64,000 nucleotides of DNA from an uncultured Cytophagales bacterium (GCA_913057175.1 CAJXNP010000011.1:222348-286347), one strand, 5' to 3'. Positions 9,166-19,564 are shown, numbered from the stretch's first letter. Notes: generated by a model from the letters alone, not told the origin. Made by a program: numbers and translations.

Positions 9166-10128
9166 CTTAATGAATTTTAGTATTCGTTTAAAATAAAATT
9201 TGATTGTCCTTTTCGGTTCAGGGGTAATCAGATGATTCAATATCCGTGAAAATTTTCTCGCACGAAGGTATCCAAATGATTTATGGGGATTGCTTTTCCC
9301 CCTAATAACATAGTTATTTTCAACTAAAACATCTTTTGCCTGGATTCCGAGGGCGTTAGGATGATAATCATCTCTCAATGACTTGTCAAAGGCGATGTTA
9401 TCATTTGGATCAGCAAAGTTGTACCAACGATGATGAATACCGGGTGGGGCTTTCAGTTTTTTATCCCCGGATAACTTAAACTTTTCGTTGCCAGCTATTT
9501 TACTGATGATAAATGGAAGACCGAGCGGGGAGCCAATCGTGATAAATGTATGGATCTTGAATTCCGGTATGGAATAGGCTAAAACATCATACGCAACAAT
9601 AGACCCCATTGAGTGTGCCAGCAGAATGATTTCTTTGTCCTGGTGTTTCAATAAAGTATTAATCAATCTTCTTTTGATCGTATCTCTTGCTAAACATAAC
9701 TCACTCCTTTCGTCATGACAATCATTGTTAAAATATATTTCAACCTCTCTGAAATACCTGCTTATCACCAGGTTGGAAAAAAAGGAATAATTAGAAGAAA
9801 GATCTTCATTCAAAAAATACCGGTCCAGTTTGATTTCAAGGTATCGTAAAACCTTTTGCCTGATTTGACTTTTTTTTCGTATAAAATTTTTATCAAAGGG
9901 AACATATTTGTCATTTAAATAGTAAGGATCTCTAGGGTCAGTAACTGATAGATCCAGGGGTTTATCATTGAGGATATCCGCCCAGTACACTAATTCGAAT
10001 TCCGGTAGTTCCTGGTCGGAATGAATGTTCGCCAGCCCTTCCATCATGGACATGCGCCACCAGTTTTCTAGCAATTGTTTTTCAGGCTTGTTGCCTAACC
10101 CATGTATGCCAATGATTATCCTGGACAT
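9154..10128 (-). CDS. Alpha/beta hydrolase, lipase-like
   Basis: A 324-residue protein without signal peptide. It begins IIGIHGLGNKP, the oxyanion-hole HG motif of lipases, and has the nucleophile elbow AHSMGS near residue 171. HHRWYNFADPNDNIAFD around residue 230 could supply the acid residue, and a histidine follows in DDYHPNALG. The fold is that of an esterase/lipase; the substrate is unknown. It stands alone: the gene upstream is on the same strand but separated by a strong terminator, and the downstream neighbour is convergent with a 12-base overlap. Confidence 0.75.
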   Translation of the reverse strand: MSRIIIGIHGLGNKPEKQLLENWWRMSMMEGLANIHSDQELPEFELVYWADILNDKPLDLSVTDPRDPYYLNDKYVPFDKNFIRKKSQIRQKVLRYLEIKLDRYFLNEDLSSNYSFFSNLVISRYFREVEIYFNNDCHDERSELCLARDTIKRRLINTLLKHQDKEIILLAHSMGSIVAYDVLAYSIPEFKIHTFITIGSPLGLPFIISKIAGNEKFKLSGDKKLKAPPGIHHRWYNFADPNDNIAFDKSLRDDYHPNALGIQAKDVLVENNYVIRGKSNPHKSFGYLRARKFSRILNHLITPEPKRTIKFYFKRILKFIKLPG

Positions 10129-10260
10129 AAAAAATCTGTTCTTTCAAAAAAACCATCAACCTCTAGCTTGATAATTTGACAAATCAAATTAGTGGATGAG
10201 AAGCCACATTCAAAACCATTCCATGGCAATCTTACAACTTTTCATACAAGTAATAAAAAA

Positions 10261-10286
10261 ACAGCCCGGGTACCAGACCGGGCTGT
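10261..10286 (-). terminator. Rho-independent terminator of the secreted-repeat lipoprotein gene
   Basis: ACAGCCCGG at 10261-10269 pairs with CCGGGCTGT at 10278-10286. A run of six A on the + strand just left of it gives a U-tract for minus-strand transcripts, so it ends the lipoprotein gene and insulates the hydrolase gene. Confidence 0.8.
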
Positions 10287-10371
10287 CAAGATTTAAAAAA
10301 CTAATTCGGATAAAAAGTATCTATTCTGCTTCTTCAGTATAGTTGTTGACAATTGGTTCAATCAAATGTTG

Positions 10372-11913
10372 TCAAGGTTCCGCTACAAACCAAACATTTC
10401 CTACACCCTCACCAGTAGTTAACCCCCTGGCCCCATCAGCTGCATAATAATACAAAGGTTGGCCTTGATAAGTGAATTGCATGTCATCATCAGACCTCGT
10501 TATAGAAGAAAAATCTTCAGTTGAAATAGTTGAAGGCAAATTCACCTCACTATCAAGGTAAAACACAGGCCAATTATCCACACATGATCCTGTACAATTA
10601 CTTACATCTTCTGTGTCATTCGTGAAAATATACAAGGTATTTCCTTCAGCATCGACGAAATATTTCACAGCACCTTCCCCTTCATTCACTTCCTGATTGG
10701 CAATCATCACGGTATAATCGGGCTTGGCCACATACCAGATTTCACCTATGCCTTCTCCTCCTGTTTCTCCTGCTGCTGCATCAGCAGCGAAGTAATAAAG
10801 CGGCCAGCCCTTGTAGGTAGTTTGTATATTTTCCCCCTCGCCTGTTATTCCAAAATCACCTGCATCGAGGGAAGATTCTTCCGACAATACAATTTCTTCG
10901 ACATAAAACCTTGGCCAGTTGTCCAGGCAAGTACCAGAACAATTGCTTTCACCATTTGGATCGTTTGAAAAGAAATACAATGTCATACCCTCTGCATCAG
11001 TCAGAATATTGCCTAAGGTTTCATTTTCCGCCACCCCAATCGTCGGTTCGGACGGTTCCTCTCCTTCAGGCGCCGGATCTGTGCTGGTATTGACAACCGG
11101 CCATACACCGGGAGTCGGCACACTAACTCCTTTATTTTCTCCACGATTTTCATCCCCAATGAAATAATACAAAGGCCAGCCTTTGTAAGTCAGCTGGCTT
11201 TCACCAAATACATCGATGGTTCCGAAATCATCTGCATTAATCGTGCTGGGCAAGGAACTAATATCGGTATGAAAGATCGGCCAGGTGGCATTATTGCTAA
11301 AATCTTCTTCCGTATAGTTATTTTGATCTTGTGTGTCATTTATAAAAGCATAAAGTGTCCTTCCAAAGGAATCCACAAAATACTGTGTTTCGCCATCGCC
11401 AGGCTCATAATCACCTGTATAATTCACACCATCGTTTCCGACCAATTGTGCATTGGCCAGCATGATGGAATAATCGGGTTTGCCAACGAACCAGACATTT
11501 CCAACTCCTTCACCATTTGTCTGTCCGGCAGCGTTATCACTTGCATAGTAATAAAGCGGCCAGCCTTTGTAGGTGGTCTGCATGTCACCATCTCCTCGTG
11601 TAATGGTGCCAAAATCAGCCTCATCTAATCCGGTGCCGGCGTCAATGGACGAGACATGAAAAGCTGGCCAGGTTGAAAGACAGGAACCTTCACAAGCGCT
11701 TTCCCCGCTCACATCACGTGTAAAGAAATATAAGGTGAAACCATCCCCATCCACCAGGATTCCGTCGTCAAGCTGAACATTAGGTCCATCGCCATTTCCA
11801 CCCGGATCCGGATCTTCATCATCATTGTCACATCCTGAAAACTGGAACAACATAAGGGCTGTCATCATAAGAACAGCCAAGAATTGAATATTTTTCTTAA
11901 TTGAGATTGTCAT
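10372..11913 (-). CDS. Lipoprotein with four secreted-repeat (COG4315/PF03640-type) modules
   Basis: A 513-residue lipoprotein: the lipobox FSGC puts the acylated cysteine at residue 28, followed by an acidic linker rich in D, G and P. Four modules of about 110 residues follow, each with a LYxF...D start, a WPxF core and a TYKGWPLYYY-like strand. Modules 1, 3 and 4 have a paired-cysteine loop (for example CEGSCLSTWP); module 2 lacks both cysteines. Modules 1 and 3 resemble each other, and so do 2 and 4 (YFVDSFGRTLYAF versus YFVDAEGNTLYIF), which indicates duplication of a two-module unit. The function of this family is not established. The protein should sit in the outer membrane or periplasm. 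It is transcribed alone. Confidence 0.85.
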   Translation of the reverse strand: MTISIKKNIQFLAVLMMTALMLFQFSGCDNDDEDPDPGGNGDGPNVQLDDGILVDGDGFTLYFFTRDVSGESACEGSCLSTWPAFHVSSIDAGTGLDEADFGTITRGDGDMQTTYKGWPLYYYASDNAAGQTNGEGVGNVWFVGKPDYSIMLANAQLVGNDGVNYTGDYEPGDGETQYFVDSFGRTLYAFINDTQDQNNYTEEDFSNNATWPIFHTDISSLPSTINADDFGTIDVFGESQLTYKGWPLYYFIGDENRGENKGVSVPTPGVWPVVNTSTDPAPEGEEPSEPTIGVAENETLGNILTDAEGMTLYFFSNDPNGESNCSGTCLDNWPRFYVEEIVLSEESSLDAGDFGITGEGENIQTTYKGWPLYYFAADAAAGETGGEGIGEIWYVAKPDYTVMIANQEVNEGEGAVKYFVDAEGNTLYIFTNDTEDVSNCTGSCVDNWPVFYLDSEVNLPSTISTEDFSSITRSDDDMQFTYQGQPLYYYAADGARGLTTGEGVGNVWFVAEP

Positions 11914-12216
11914 AGTATAATTTTTTTGGTAGTACTTCTAGAATTGATCGCGATTCATTAGCCCATACAATTCAGGTAAGATGATGGTTGCCTGAGTCAA
12001 CTGACTCATTCAGAAAAATTTTCGGACAGAAAAAACATTTATTGAAAGGAATTTAGTATATCGGTGATCCTGATTTTAAAAGGCTTTTAATTGAGTATTT
12101 CAAATCACATCTTTACAGCAATCAAAAATTTATCAATTATTCAGTGAGCTTAAAAAAATTTATGAAATTGAAAAATGTTGTTTATATTCAATTCATAAAT
12201 TGATATTTTTTCAATA
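11914..12216. other. Divergent intergenic region with a short palindrome
   Basis: A 303-base AT-rich gap between the lipoprotein gene (minus) and the sigma factor gene (plus). A perfect inverted repeat, TGAGTCA (11993-11999) and TGACTCA (12002-12008) with a two-base spacer, could be an operator. I see no coding signal. Confidence 0.35.
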
Positions 12217-12825
12217 ATGTTTAAAAGTCCGAAAAGGGAAATTCAATGCAAAAATTCAGAGGACCTTTTAGTTTGGCGGGCATTTAAGGATGAAGATGAT
12301 AAGGAAGCTTTTGAATTGATCTATCAAAGCAATGTCAGACATCTTTACAACTATGGCATGAAAATCTTTCATGATACAGATGTTGTGGAGGACTGCATAC
12401 AAGAGCTTTTCATCAATATCTGGGACCAGCGTAAAAACCTCATTGAAACCAATAATATCCAGTTCTACCTAATCAAAGCCTTGAGATGGAAGATCATAAG
12501 ATTTGTTGATGCGCACAATAAGAAGCTAAAAAATATCTCCGAAAGTTTTTCTCACACAGAACTTGAGGTAGTTCATCCTTACGAAGAACTTCTTGTCAAT
12601 GAACAAATTGATCTCGAAAAGAAGGAAAAGCTCAGAGCCGCACTAAACAGCTTACCTAACAGACAAAAGGAAGTCATTCATCTCATCTTTTATAAAAAAT
12701 ACAGCTATGAAGAAGCTTCACAAATCATGTCAATGAACCTGAGATCTGTTTATACGCTGGCCTGGAAAGCTATTTCAAACCTTAGAAAAGTAATTTTACT
12801 TTTTATCCCCGTCAGCTTGTTTTAG
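12217..12825 (+). CDS. ECF RNA polymerase sigma factor, Bacteroidota FecI-like
   Basis: A 202-residue ECF sigma factor. Region 2 is visible at about residues 35-100 (FELIYQSNVRHLYNYGMKIF, then VVEDCIQELFINIWDQR) and region 4 at about 135-195 (LPNRQKEVIHLIFYKKYSYEEASQIM). This belongs to the sigma-70 family 1 of Bacteroidota that pairs with FecR-type anti-sigma factors. It should direct RNA polymerase to the adjacent susC/susD locus once released by FecR. The fecR gene follows after 202 bases on the same strand. Confidence 0.9.
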   Translation: MFKSPKREIQCKNSEDLLVWRAFKDEDDKEAFELIYQSNVRHLYNYGMKIFHDTDVVEDCIQELFINIWDQRKNLIETNNIQFYLIKALRWKIIRFVDAHNKKLKNISESFSHTELEVVHPYEELLVNEQIDLEKKEKLRAALNSLPNRQKEVIHLIFYKKYSYEEASQIMSMNLRSVYTLAWKAISNLRKVILLFIPVSLF

Positions 12826-13027
12826 CGCATTCTATCGGTAAACTTCAAGGCGCTTACAACTTAGCACGAGTTTTTATTTAAAAATAATTCAACATTCACA
12901 ACAATTTATTGAAAAACAATCAATATTTGATAGTAATTATTAATCCAAATGTAAAATTCAAAATTTTTCTTCCAAACAAAGGATAACTTCCATCGATGTA
13001 TGTAATTATATCATAGCAGCGATAAAT

Positions 13028-14143
13028 ATGAGTTACAAAGATTACAGCACGGAAGATTTTGTTCTGGATAAGAATTTCCGGAACTGGGTACTGAGAAAGG
13101 ATGCCAAATCAAACGACTATTGGGCTGACTGGATTGCCAAGAATCCGGGTAGCCTCCATAAAATCAAAGATGCCCGGGAGATCATTTTGAAAATGGGAGA
13201 CATCAAGCATACCATTTCAGAGGAAAAAGTGATCAAAATATGGGAGGATGTTAGCCAGCACATTGAAATTGCCAAAACAAGTAAAGAAAGTGAAGCCAAG
13301 CTTATTTCTATTAGTCCGGAGGCGGTCATTTATTCTTCGGAAAAAGAACTGAATTCTTCCCAATCAACAATTTTCAATTCCCGGTGGAAACTAGCAGCCA
13401 TCATAGTTATCGCCCTTGGCTTATCCCTTCTTTTCATTCAAAGGAATATTCCTGAGAAACTAACGGAGATTGAAGAAACTCTCGTCATCAAATCCAATCC
13501 CCTGGGCCAAAAATCCACAGTTTACCTGAACGATGGTTCAGAAGTGGTGCTCAATTCCGGTAGTACTTTGAAATACAATCCGGATTTTGGCGACCATGAG
13601 AGAGAAATATTTCTGGAAGGTGAAGCTTACTTTAAAGTGGCCCATGACAAGATGCATCCGTTTGTTGTGCGCTCCGGCAGTATTGAAACCACAGCGCTGG
13701 GTACTGAATTTAATGTAAGGGCTTACCGGAATGATGACGTTTCAGTCGCCCTGACAAAAGGCAAAGTAAGTGTAGTGGAGAAAACACAGGGGCAGGTAAA
13801 AAATGACAGCATTATCCTAAATCAGGGAGAAGGAATAAAATACAAAGACAATGAGGTTTTGACGAAATTTCAATTTGATGAAAAGGAATACATCAGCTGG
13901 GTGGATGGTGTGCTTTATTTTGATGAAGCAGGTGAAAGAGAAGTGATTGACAAGCTGGAAAACTGGTATGGAGTCAATATTGAAATTATAGATCAATCAC
14001 CCAAAAAATGGGGATATACCGGTGAATTTGAAAGAAAAAGCCTGGAGACCGTATTGCAAACGATGAGCTTTGCGATGGGCTTTTCATATAACATTGAGGG
14101 TAAAAACATTCACATAAAATTTAATACAAATACTTATGAATAG
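13028..14143 (+). CDS. FecR-like anti-sigma factor
   Basis: A 371-residue inner-membrane protein. The cytoplasmic N-terminus of about 120 residues carries the DUF4880-like sigma-binding region with WADWIAKNPG; one transmembrane helix covers residues 121-137; the periplasmic FecR domain follows (VYLNDGSEVVLNSGSTLKY, then GEAYFKVAHDKMHPFVV and TALGTEFNVRAY), ending in a DUF4974-like domain (residues 290-370, including VDGVLYFDEAG). It should hold the sigma factor inactive until the SusC receptor signals substrate through its STN domain. It lies between the sigma factor and receptor genes. Confidence 0.92.
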   Translation: MSYKDYSTEDFVLDKNFRNWVLRKDAKSNDYWADWIAKNPGSLHKIKDAREIILKMGDIKHTISEEKVIKIWEDVSQHIEIAKTSKESEAKLISISPEAVIYSSEKELNSSQSTIFNSRWKLAAIIVIALGLSLLFIQRNIPEKLTEIEETLVIKSNPLGQKSTVYLNDGSEVVLNSGSTLKYNPDFGDHEREIFLEGEAYFKVAHDKMHPFVVRSGSIETTALGTEFNVRAYRNDDVSVALTKGKVSVVEKTQGQVKNDSIILNQGEGIKYKDNEVLTKFQFDEKEYISWVDGVLYFDEAGEREVIDKLENWYGVNIEIIDQSPKKWGYTGEFERKSLETVLQTMSFAMGFSYNIEGKNIHIKFNTNTYE

Positions 14144-14156
14144 CTCCTGAAAAAAG

Positions 14157-14189
14157 AAAGGCAATACTACCGGAAGTAATATTGCCTTT
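14157..14189 (+). terminator. Hairpin between fecR and susC
   Basis: AAAGGCAATA (14157-14166) pairs perfectly with TATTGCCTTT (14180-14189) around a 13-base loop. A run of six T follows eight bases later. It could end the sigma/anti-sigma transcript or attenuate read-through into susC. Confidence 0.55.
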
Positions 14190-14249
14190 GACCAAGTTTT
14201 TTAATGCTTTGTTGACCCAAATGCGTCCAACATTTATCCAGCAAAGCAC

Positions 14250-17200
14250 ATGTTAAACTCTAATCGTAACAAATTTATGAAAAAATTTTTACACCCATTA
14301 CTTATGTTCACAAAGCATACCATATATGGGATTATCATTCAATCGATATTGTCAACGACACTTTTGGCAATTGACGGAAAAGCACAATTAGTCCAAAATA
14401 TCAAAGAAGTAAACCTGACGGTCGAGCTGAAAGACGCCGACATGAAGGAGGTCTTTGAGACGTTGGAAAATGAAACCAACTATATTTTTAACTACAATCT
14501 TTATGACCTTGACCCAAATATTAAGATAAGCGGTAAGTACAAAGATGAGCCGCTTTACAATATTCTGGTCGATATCTCAAAAAAAGCTGATGTAAAATTT
14601 AAACAATTCAACAACAATATTTCTGTACGCCCCTATGAACGAGGATCAAAAGGAAAAAACGTCATTGAGGTCGTACTCCAAAATCGAACAGTTTCAGGTA
14701 AAGTCACATCCAGTGAAAATCATGAAGGTATTCCGGGCGTTAATGTCCTTCTGAAGGGCACTTCTCAGGGAACGGTAACGGATATAAACGGAGAATTCAA
14801 TATAGATGTCCCATCACCGGAATCAATATTGGTGTTTAGCTCCATTGGCTTCGTTCCCGAGGAAATCGTTGTCGGAACACAATCGGTCGTCAATCTGGAA
14901 ATGACAACGGACGTCACAGCATTGGAAGAAGTTGTTGTTGTAGGATACGGCACGCAATCCAAAGTAGATGTAACAGGTTCCGTCGTGACGATGGATGGGG
15001 ATGAAATTGTTAAAAGCAAAACCCCAAATGTCATTAATTCCCTGACCGGCCAACTTGCTGGTGTAGTTATCAATAACCGAACCGGCGAGCCAGGTCGAGA
15101 TGATCCCAGCATTTATATCCGTGGAAGAAGTACTATCGGGGATGCTTCACCATTATTTATCATTGATGGTGTACAACGACCAGATCTGGGAAGGCTAAAC
15201 CCCAATGACATTGAGAACATCTCCGTCTTAAAAGACGCATCTGCAGCTATTTACGGAGCAAGAGCGGCTAACGGTGTGATCCTCGTCACCACAAAAAGAG
15301 GGAAACAAGGAAAGCCTATTTTCGATTTTTCTTACAACCAGGGGTTTTCTCAACCTACCAGAAATCCCAAAATGGCTGATTCCTATACCTGGGCAAGGGT
15401 CTCCAATGAAATAAATCCCGGAACTTATTCAGATGATGATCTCCAAAAATTTCAGGAAGGTACCGAACCTGGTTTTACCACAACGGATTGGTATGATGAG
15501 ATGACCAGAAGTTCTACGCCTCAGCATCAGTTGAATTTATCTGCTTCAGGTGGCAATGAGTCCGTCAACTACTATGTTTCATTAGGGCAATTGACTCAGG
15601 ATGGCCATTTCAATCACGGTTCTACCAAAATAAAAAGGTACAATTTCCGATCAAACCTGGATGTACATGTCAACGAATACGTTACAGTTGGTCTTGACCT
15701 TTCAGGCCGGCAGGATAACAGACATTACCCCGGAAATCCTGATACACGAGGCATATATAGCCATATTTATTTGTATCATCCTTACTGGACACTTTTCTGG
15801 CCTGGTACCGAATTCAAACGACCATTACGCGATAATGAAAACCTCATCAACTGGGTGAGCGATGACGGAGGCTATCAGGATGAGTTATACAGGGCGCTGG
15901 AGTCAAAATTGCATTTTGATGTAGATATTCCCTGGGTTAGCGGTTTGTCCATACGTGGCACAGCCAATTATGACGTAGGTTATAATCACATCAAGACCTG
16001 GACGCTTCCAACGTATGTCTATTACCGTGATGAAGATACCGGTGAATACTATGAAGGAAGATCCGGAGTAAGAGCTGACCTGGCTCAGCTGGCGGAAGAG
16101 TTTAATCAGCGAGCTACTACAACTCTAAACTTTCGGATCGATTACGAAAAAAGTATCGGTAAGAGCAACATTGGAGCAATGGTTGGTTACGAGCAACTGG
16201 AATATGACTTCAATTATATTTCTGCCGGAAGGTCTGACTATCCATCTACCGTTCTACCTCAGATATTTGCTGGTAGCAGTGATAAAACGAAGCAAACAAA
16301 TGATGGATCTGCATCAAAAACTTCCCGCCAGAATTATTTTGGCCGAATCAATTATGACTATGATCAAAGATACCTGGCTCAATTTATCTTCAGGTATGAT
16401 GGCTCACCAAATTTTCCTAAAGATAAAAGATGGGGATTTTTCCCAGGTGTTTCACTGGGATGGAGAATTTCTGAAGAATCATTTATGGAAAATGCCAATG
16501 CAATTGACAATTTGAAAATCCGCGGTTCTTATGGTGAAATGGGAAATGACTCCATTCCCGAATTCCAGTACTTGACATCTTACGAATACAATCCTGACTA
16601 CAATTATGTAATCGGCGGTAATGATGTGATAGGAATGGTACAAAGTGGTACTCCCAACCCCAATATTACCTGGGAAGTGGCAAAAATGACCAACATTGGC
16701 TTTGAATTATCCTTGTGGGAAGGTAGTCTGGCAATGGAATTCGACTATTTCAAAACAAAAAGATCAAACATTTTGGTACAACGGAGTGCAATTGTCCCGG
16801 ATTATACCGGTTTGCTTTTACCAGATGAGAATATCGGAGAGGTACAAAACAAAGGCTTTGAACTTCAGCTAATGCACCGTAAAAACCTGAACAATCTTAG
16901 CTATACCATAGGTGGAAATATTTCTTATGCGAAAAATGAAGTCATTTTTGCAGACGAACCACCCGCTGCAGAAGAATATCAGCTTGCCGCAGGAAAGCCT
17001 ATCGGCGCCGGATTGTACTACAATGCTTTAGGCATATTCAGCAATCAGGAAGAAGTGGATTCCTACCCTACCTTGCCCGGAGCGCAACCAGGAGATATTA
17101 AGTATGAGGATGTTAATAATGACGGAATTCTCAACAGCAGAGACCAGATCCGGGTCGATAGAACTGCTACTCCACAAATCGTTTATGCCATCAATGGATC

Positions 17201-17657
17201 CATCAACTATGCGAATTTTGACCTGACGGTTTTATTCCAGGGTCAGGAAAACGCTGTCGCCAATTTTGACGAGACGGATAATTACTTCCCGGTTTTAAAT
17301 GTCGGTCTGGGTAATTTCCTTCAATGGCGCGCAGATGGTCGATGGACACCCGAAAACACAAATGCCTCACAGCCGAGAGCTGACGGAGTGAACAGTAACA
17401 ACAATACGCAGCCAAGTACTCATTGGACAGTTAACGCTGGCTTTTTACGCCTCAAGAATGTTGAGCTTGGATATACATTCCCGATTGAACTTTCCAAAAA
17501 AGTGGGAATGGAATATTTAAGACTCTATGTAAATGGAAACAATCTGTTCATGATTTATGACCACATGAAGGATTTGGGCTTTGATCCTGAAACTTCAGAC
17601 TACTGGTTTTATCCGCAACAGCGTACGTTCAATTTTGGTGTCAACCTATCATTTTAA
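14250..17657 (+). CDS. susC: SusC/RagA TonB-dependent receptor with STN signalling domain
   Basis: A 1135-residue outer-membrane receptor. An alternative ATG at 14277 gives a cleaner signal peptide beginning MKKFLHPLLMFTK and ending around GKAQ; either start is possible. Then come an STN domain (about 55-125, VELKDADMKEVFETLEN), a carboxypeptidase-regulatory-like beta domain (VSGKVTSSENHEGIPGVNV, about 148-228), a TonB-box region (EEVVVVGYGTQ), the plug (NSLTGQLAGVVI to LKDASAAIYGARAANGVILV) and a large beta barrel ending in FNFGVNLSF. It imports oligosaccharides with SusD; the STN domain lets it signal to FecR and the sigma factor just upstream. susD follows after 12 bases. Confidence 0.96.
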   Translation: MLNSNRNKFMKKFLHPLLMFTKHTIYGIIIQSILSTTLLAIDGKAQLVQNIKEVNLTVELKDADMKEVFETLENETNYIFNYNLYDLDPNIKISGKYKDEPLYNILVDISKKADVKFKQFNNNISVRPYERGSKGKNVIEVVLQNRTVSGKVTSSENHEGIPGVNVLLKGTSQGTVTDINGEFNIDVPSPESILVFSSIGFVPEEIVVGTQSVVNLEMTTDVTALEEVVVVGYGTQSKVDVTGSVVTMDGDEIVKSKTPNVINSLTGQLAGVVINNRTGEPGRDDPSIYIRGRSTIGDASPLFIIDGVQRPDLGRLNPNDIENISVLKDASAAIYGARAANGVILVTTKRGKQGKPIFDFSYNQGFSQPTRNPKMADSYTWARVSNEINPGTYSDDDLQKFQEGTEPGFTTTDWYDEMTRSSTPQHQLNLSASGGNESVNYYVSLGQLTQDGHFNHGSTKIKRYNFRSNLDVHVNEYVTVGLDLSGRQDNRHYPGNPDTRGIYSHIYLYHPYWTLFWPGTEFKRPLRDNENLINWVSDDGGYQDELYRALESKLHFDVDIPWVSGLSIRGTANYDVGYNHIKTWTLPTYVYYRDEDTGEYYEGRSGVRADLAQLAEEFNQRATTTLNFRIDYEKSIGKSNIGAMVGYEQLEYDFNYISAGRSDYPSTVLPQIFAGSSDKTKQTNDGSASKTSRQNYFGRINYDYDQRYLAQFIFRYDGSPNFPKDKRWGFFPGVSLGWRISEESFMENANAIDNLKIRGSYGEMGNDSIPEFQYLTSYEYNPDYNYVIGGNDVIGMVQSGTPNPNITWEVAKMTNIGFELSLWEGSLAMEFDYFKTKRSNILVQRSAIVPDYTGLLLPDENIGEVQNKGFELQLMHRKNLNNLSYTIGGNISYAKNEVIFADEPPAAEEYQLAAGKPIGAGLYYNALGIFSNQEEVDSYPTLPGAQPGDIKYEDVNNDGILNSRDQIRVDRTATPQIVYAINGSINYANFDLTVLFQGQENAVANFDETDNYFPVLNVGLGNFLQWRADGRWTPENTNASQPRADGVNSNNNTQPSTHWTVNAGFLRLKNVELGYTFPIELSKKVGMEYLRLYVNGNNLFMIYDHMKDLGFDPETSDYWFYPQQRTFNFGVNLSF

Positions 17658-17669
17658 AGTTTATCGATC

Positions 17670-19295
17670 ATGAAAAAATTAATCATAATACTTATAGGGG
17701 TAACTTTTCTGAGCGCTTGTAGCGATGTTTTGGATATAACCCCACAGGACAGAATATCTGACCAGGATGTGTGGAATGATGCAAGTCTCATTCGCTTGTA
17801 TTTGAATGGCACCTATGCAGCTGCCTTCCCTCAAGGATTGTATCGAAACACTCAAATTGGTCATGCGACCGACGAGTTACATAGCATAAAAGGGTCTGTT
17901 TATTACTACTTGATTACAAGAGGTGAACTGACTCCTGACAATGTTACCACTCTCAATGATTACATGAATAATTGGAAACCTGCCTATGAGACCATCAGGG
18001 ATGTAAATATTTTCTTTGAAGAGATGGAAACCTCTCAAATCGATGATGATGCAAAAACACAAATGAGTGCTGAAATGAAGTTTATACGTGCTTTTTTATA
18101 CGCACAACTGATCTGGAGATATGGTGGAGTACCGATCATTGATTATGTATTTGAACTGAATGACGAATACTCCGTAGAGCGCAATACTTACGATGAATGT
18201 GTTTCCTTTATCATCAGTGAGTTGGATGGCATAATTGGCGTCCTTCCGGATATTCAAACTGGTGGGAATCTGGGGCTTGCCTCTTCAGATGCTGCAAGAG
18301 CGCTTAAATCAAGGGTCCTTCTTTACGCAGCCAGTCCGTTGAATAATCCGTCGAATGACATGACCAAATGGCAAGCTGCTGCTGATGCTGCTGAAGCATT
18401 GATCAATACGAACTACAGCTTGCTGGACAACTACCAGGCTATTTTCCTTGAAGATAATGAAGAGATCATCTTTGCCAGATATTTTTCTCAGGCAAATTCC
18501 TACGAACTGCATTTCCAGGTTGGGCGCAACGGCGATAATGGATGGGGATCAGATTCTCCTACTCAAAACCTTGTGAATGATTTTGAGATGGATAACGGGG
18601 AGTACCCATTTCTGGAAGATGGCTCAGTAAACCCTGATTCAGGTTACGACCCCAACAATCCATATGAAAACAGGGATCCGAGGTTATATGCAACGATTCT
18701 CCATGATGGTGCCATGTGGATGGGACGTGAAACCGAAACTTTCATGGGGGGAATGGATTCTGGTCAGGGCCCTATAGCTGCATGGAATGCTTCGCAATCA
18801 GGATATTATACCAAGAAATTTGTTCCGGAAGATATACCTCCTACAGGTAGCACCGTCCTTCCGACTTCTCCATGGATTATGTTCCGGTATGGGGAAATTT
18901 TGTTGAATTATGCTGAGGCTAAATTCATGCTGGGTGACGAAGCAACTGCACGTGATTACATCAACATGGTTCGAAGCAGAACAGGTGTGGAAATGCCTGA
19001 TGTTACCGAATCAGGAGAAGAATTGCTGGAAAGAATTCAGCACGAACGAAGAATAGAGCTGGTATTTGAAGGCCACCGATACTTTGATGTAAGAAGATGG
19101 GAAATTGCTGATGAAACCGAAACGAACAACATCATGGGTGTGACCATTGAAAAACTTGGAGATGACACCAAGACTTATGCTTCAAAACTCTTGATTGAAC
19201 GCAGTTGGGATGACCGACTGATCCTGTTACCAATTCCAAGGGCAGAAGTCGACAGAAGTCAGGGAGGATTGGTTCAAAACCCAGGCTATAACTGA
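17670..19295 (+). CDS. susD: SusD/RagB family substrate-binding lipoprotein
   Basis: A 541-residue surface lipoprotein; LSACSDV gives the lipidated cysteine at residue 16. The N-terminal TPR-like SusD region is followed by conserved segments such as MKFIRAFLYAQLIWRYGGVP, the loop FRYGEILLNYAEAKF and the C-terminal ERRIELVFEGHRYFDVRRW, all typical of the family. It caps the SusC barrel and binds glycan on the cell surface. It starts 12 bases after susC. The glycan cannot be told from SusD alone; the downstream GH43 suggests a xylan- or arabinan-type side chain. Confidence 0.95.
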   Translation: MKKLIIILIGVTFLSACSDVLDITPQDRISDQDVWNDASLIRLYLNGTYAAAFPQGLYRNTQIGHATDELHSIKGSVYYYLITRGELTPDNVTTLNDYMNNWKPAYETIRDVNIFFEEMETSQIDDDAKTQMSAEMKFIRAFLYAQLIWRYGGVPIIDYVFELNDEYSVERNTYDECVSFIISELDGIIGVLPDIQTGGNLGLASSDAARALKSRVLLYAASPLNNPSNDMTKWQAAADAAEALINTNYSLLDNYQAIFLEDNEEIIFARYFSQANSYELHFQVGRNGDNGWGSDSPTQNLVNDFEMDNGEYPFLEDGSVNPDSGYDPNNPYENRDPRLYATILHDGAMWMGRETETFMGGMDSGQGPIAAWNASQSGYYTKKFVPEDIPPTGSTVLPTSPWIMFRYGEILLNYAEAKFMLGDEATARDYINMVRSRTGVEMPDVTESGEELLERIQHERRIELVFEGHRYFDVRRWEIADETETNNIMGVTIEKLGDDTKTYASKLLIERSWDDRLILLPIPRAEVDRSQGGLVQNPGYN

Positions 19296-19374
19296 TTTAA
19301 ATTTTGAATTGGAAATGATATAATCCGCGAGGAAATTCCAACTTACATTACCTGACAAATTAGCAACGGAAAAA

Positions 19375-19405
19375 TAGGACCGGAACTTTACCTCCCCCGG
19401 TCCTA
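19375..19405 (+). terminator. Hairpin after susD
   Basis: TAGGACCGG (19375-19383) pairs with CCGGTCCTA (19397-19405). Only a weak T-rich tail follows, so it may be a leaky terminator or a 3' stabilising hairpin that sets susCD expression above that of the enzymes downstream. Confidence 0.55.
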
Positions 19406-19564
19406 TTATCCACTGCTATCTAATTTTCCAACAGGATTTATGACCAATATGATCTTTTCTTTCCTATAGAATTTTGTTAAAACAAAGCCCAGAAATCCGA
19501 TTGTTGAATTGGTATTGGCTTTACTCAAATTTTAAAGTTGAACACCCCCGTAATTTTTATTTGA

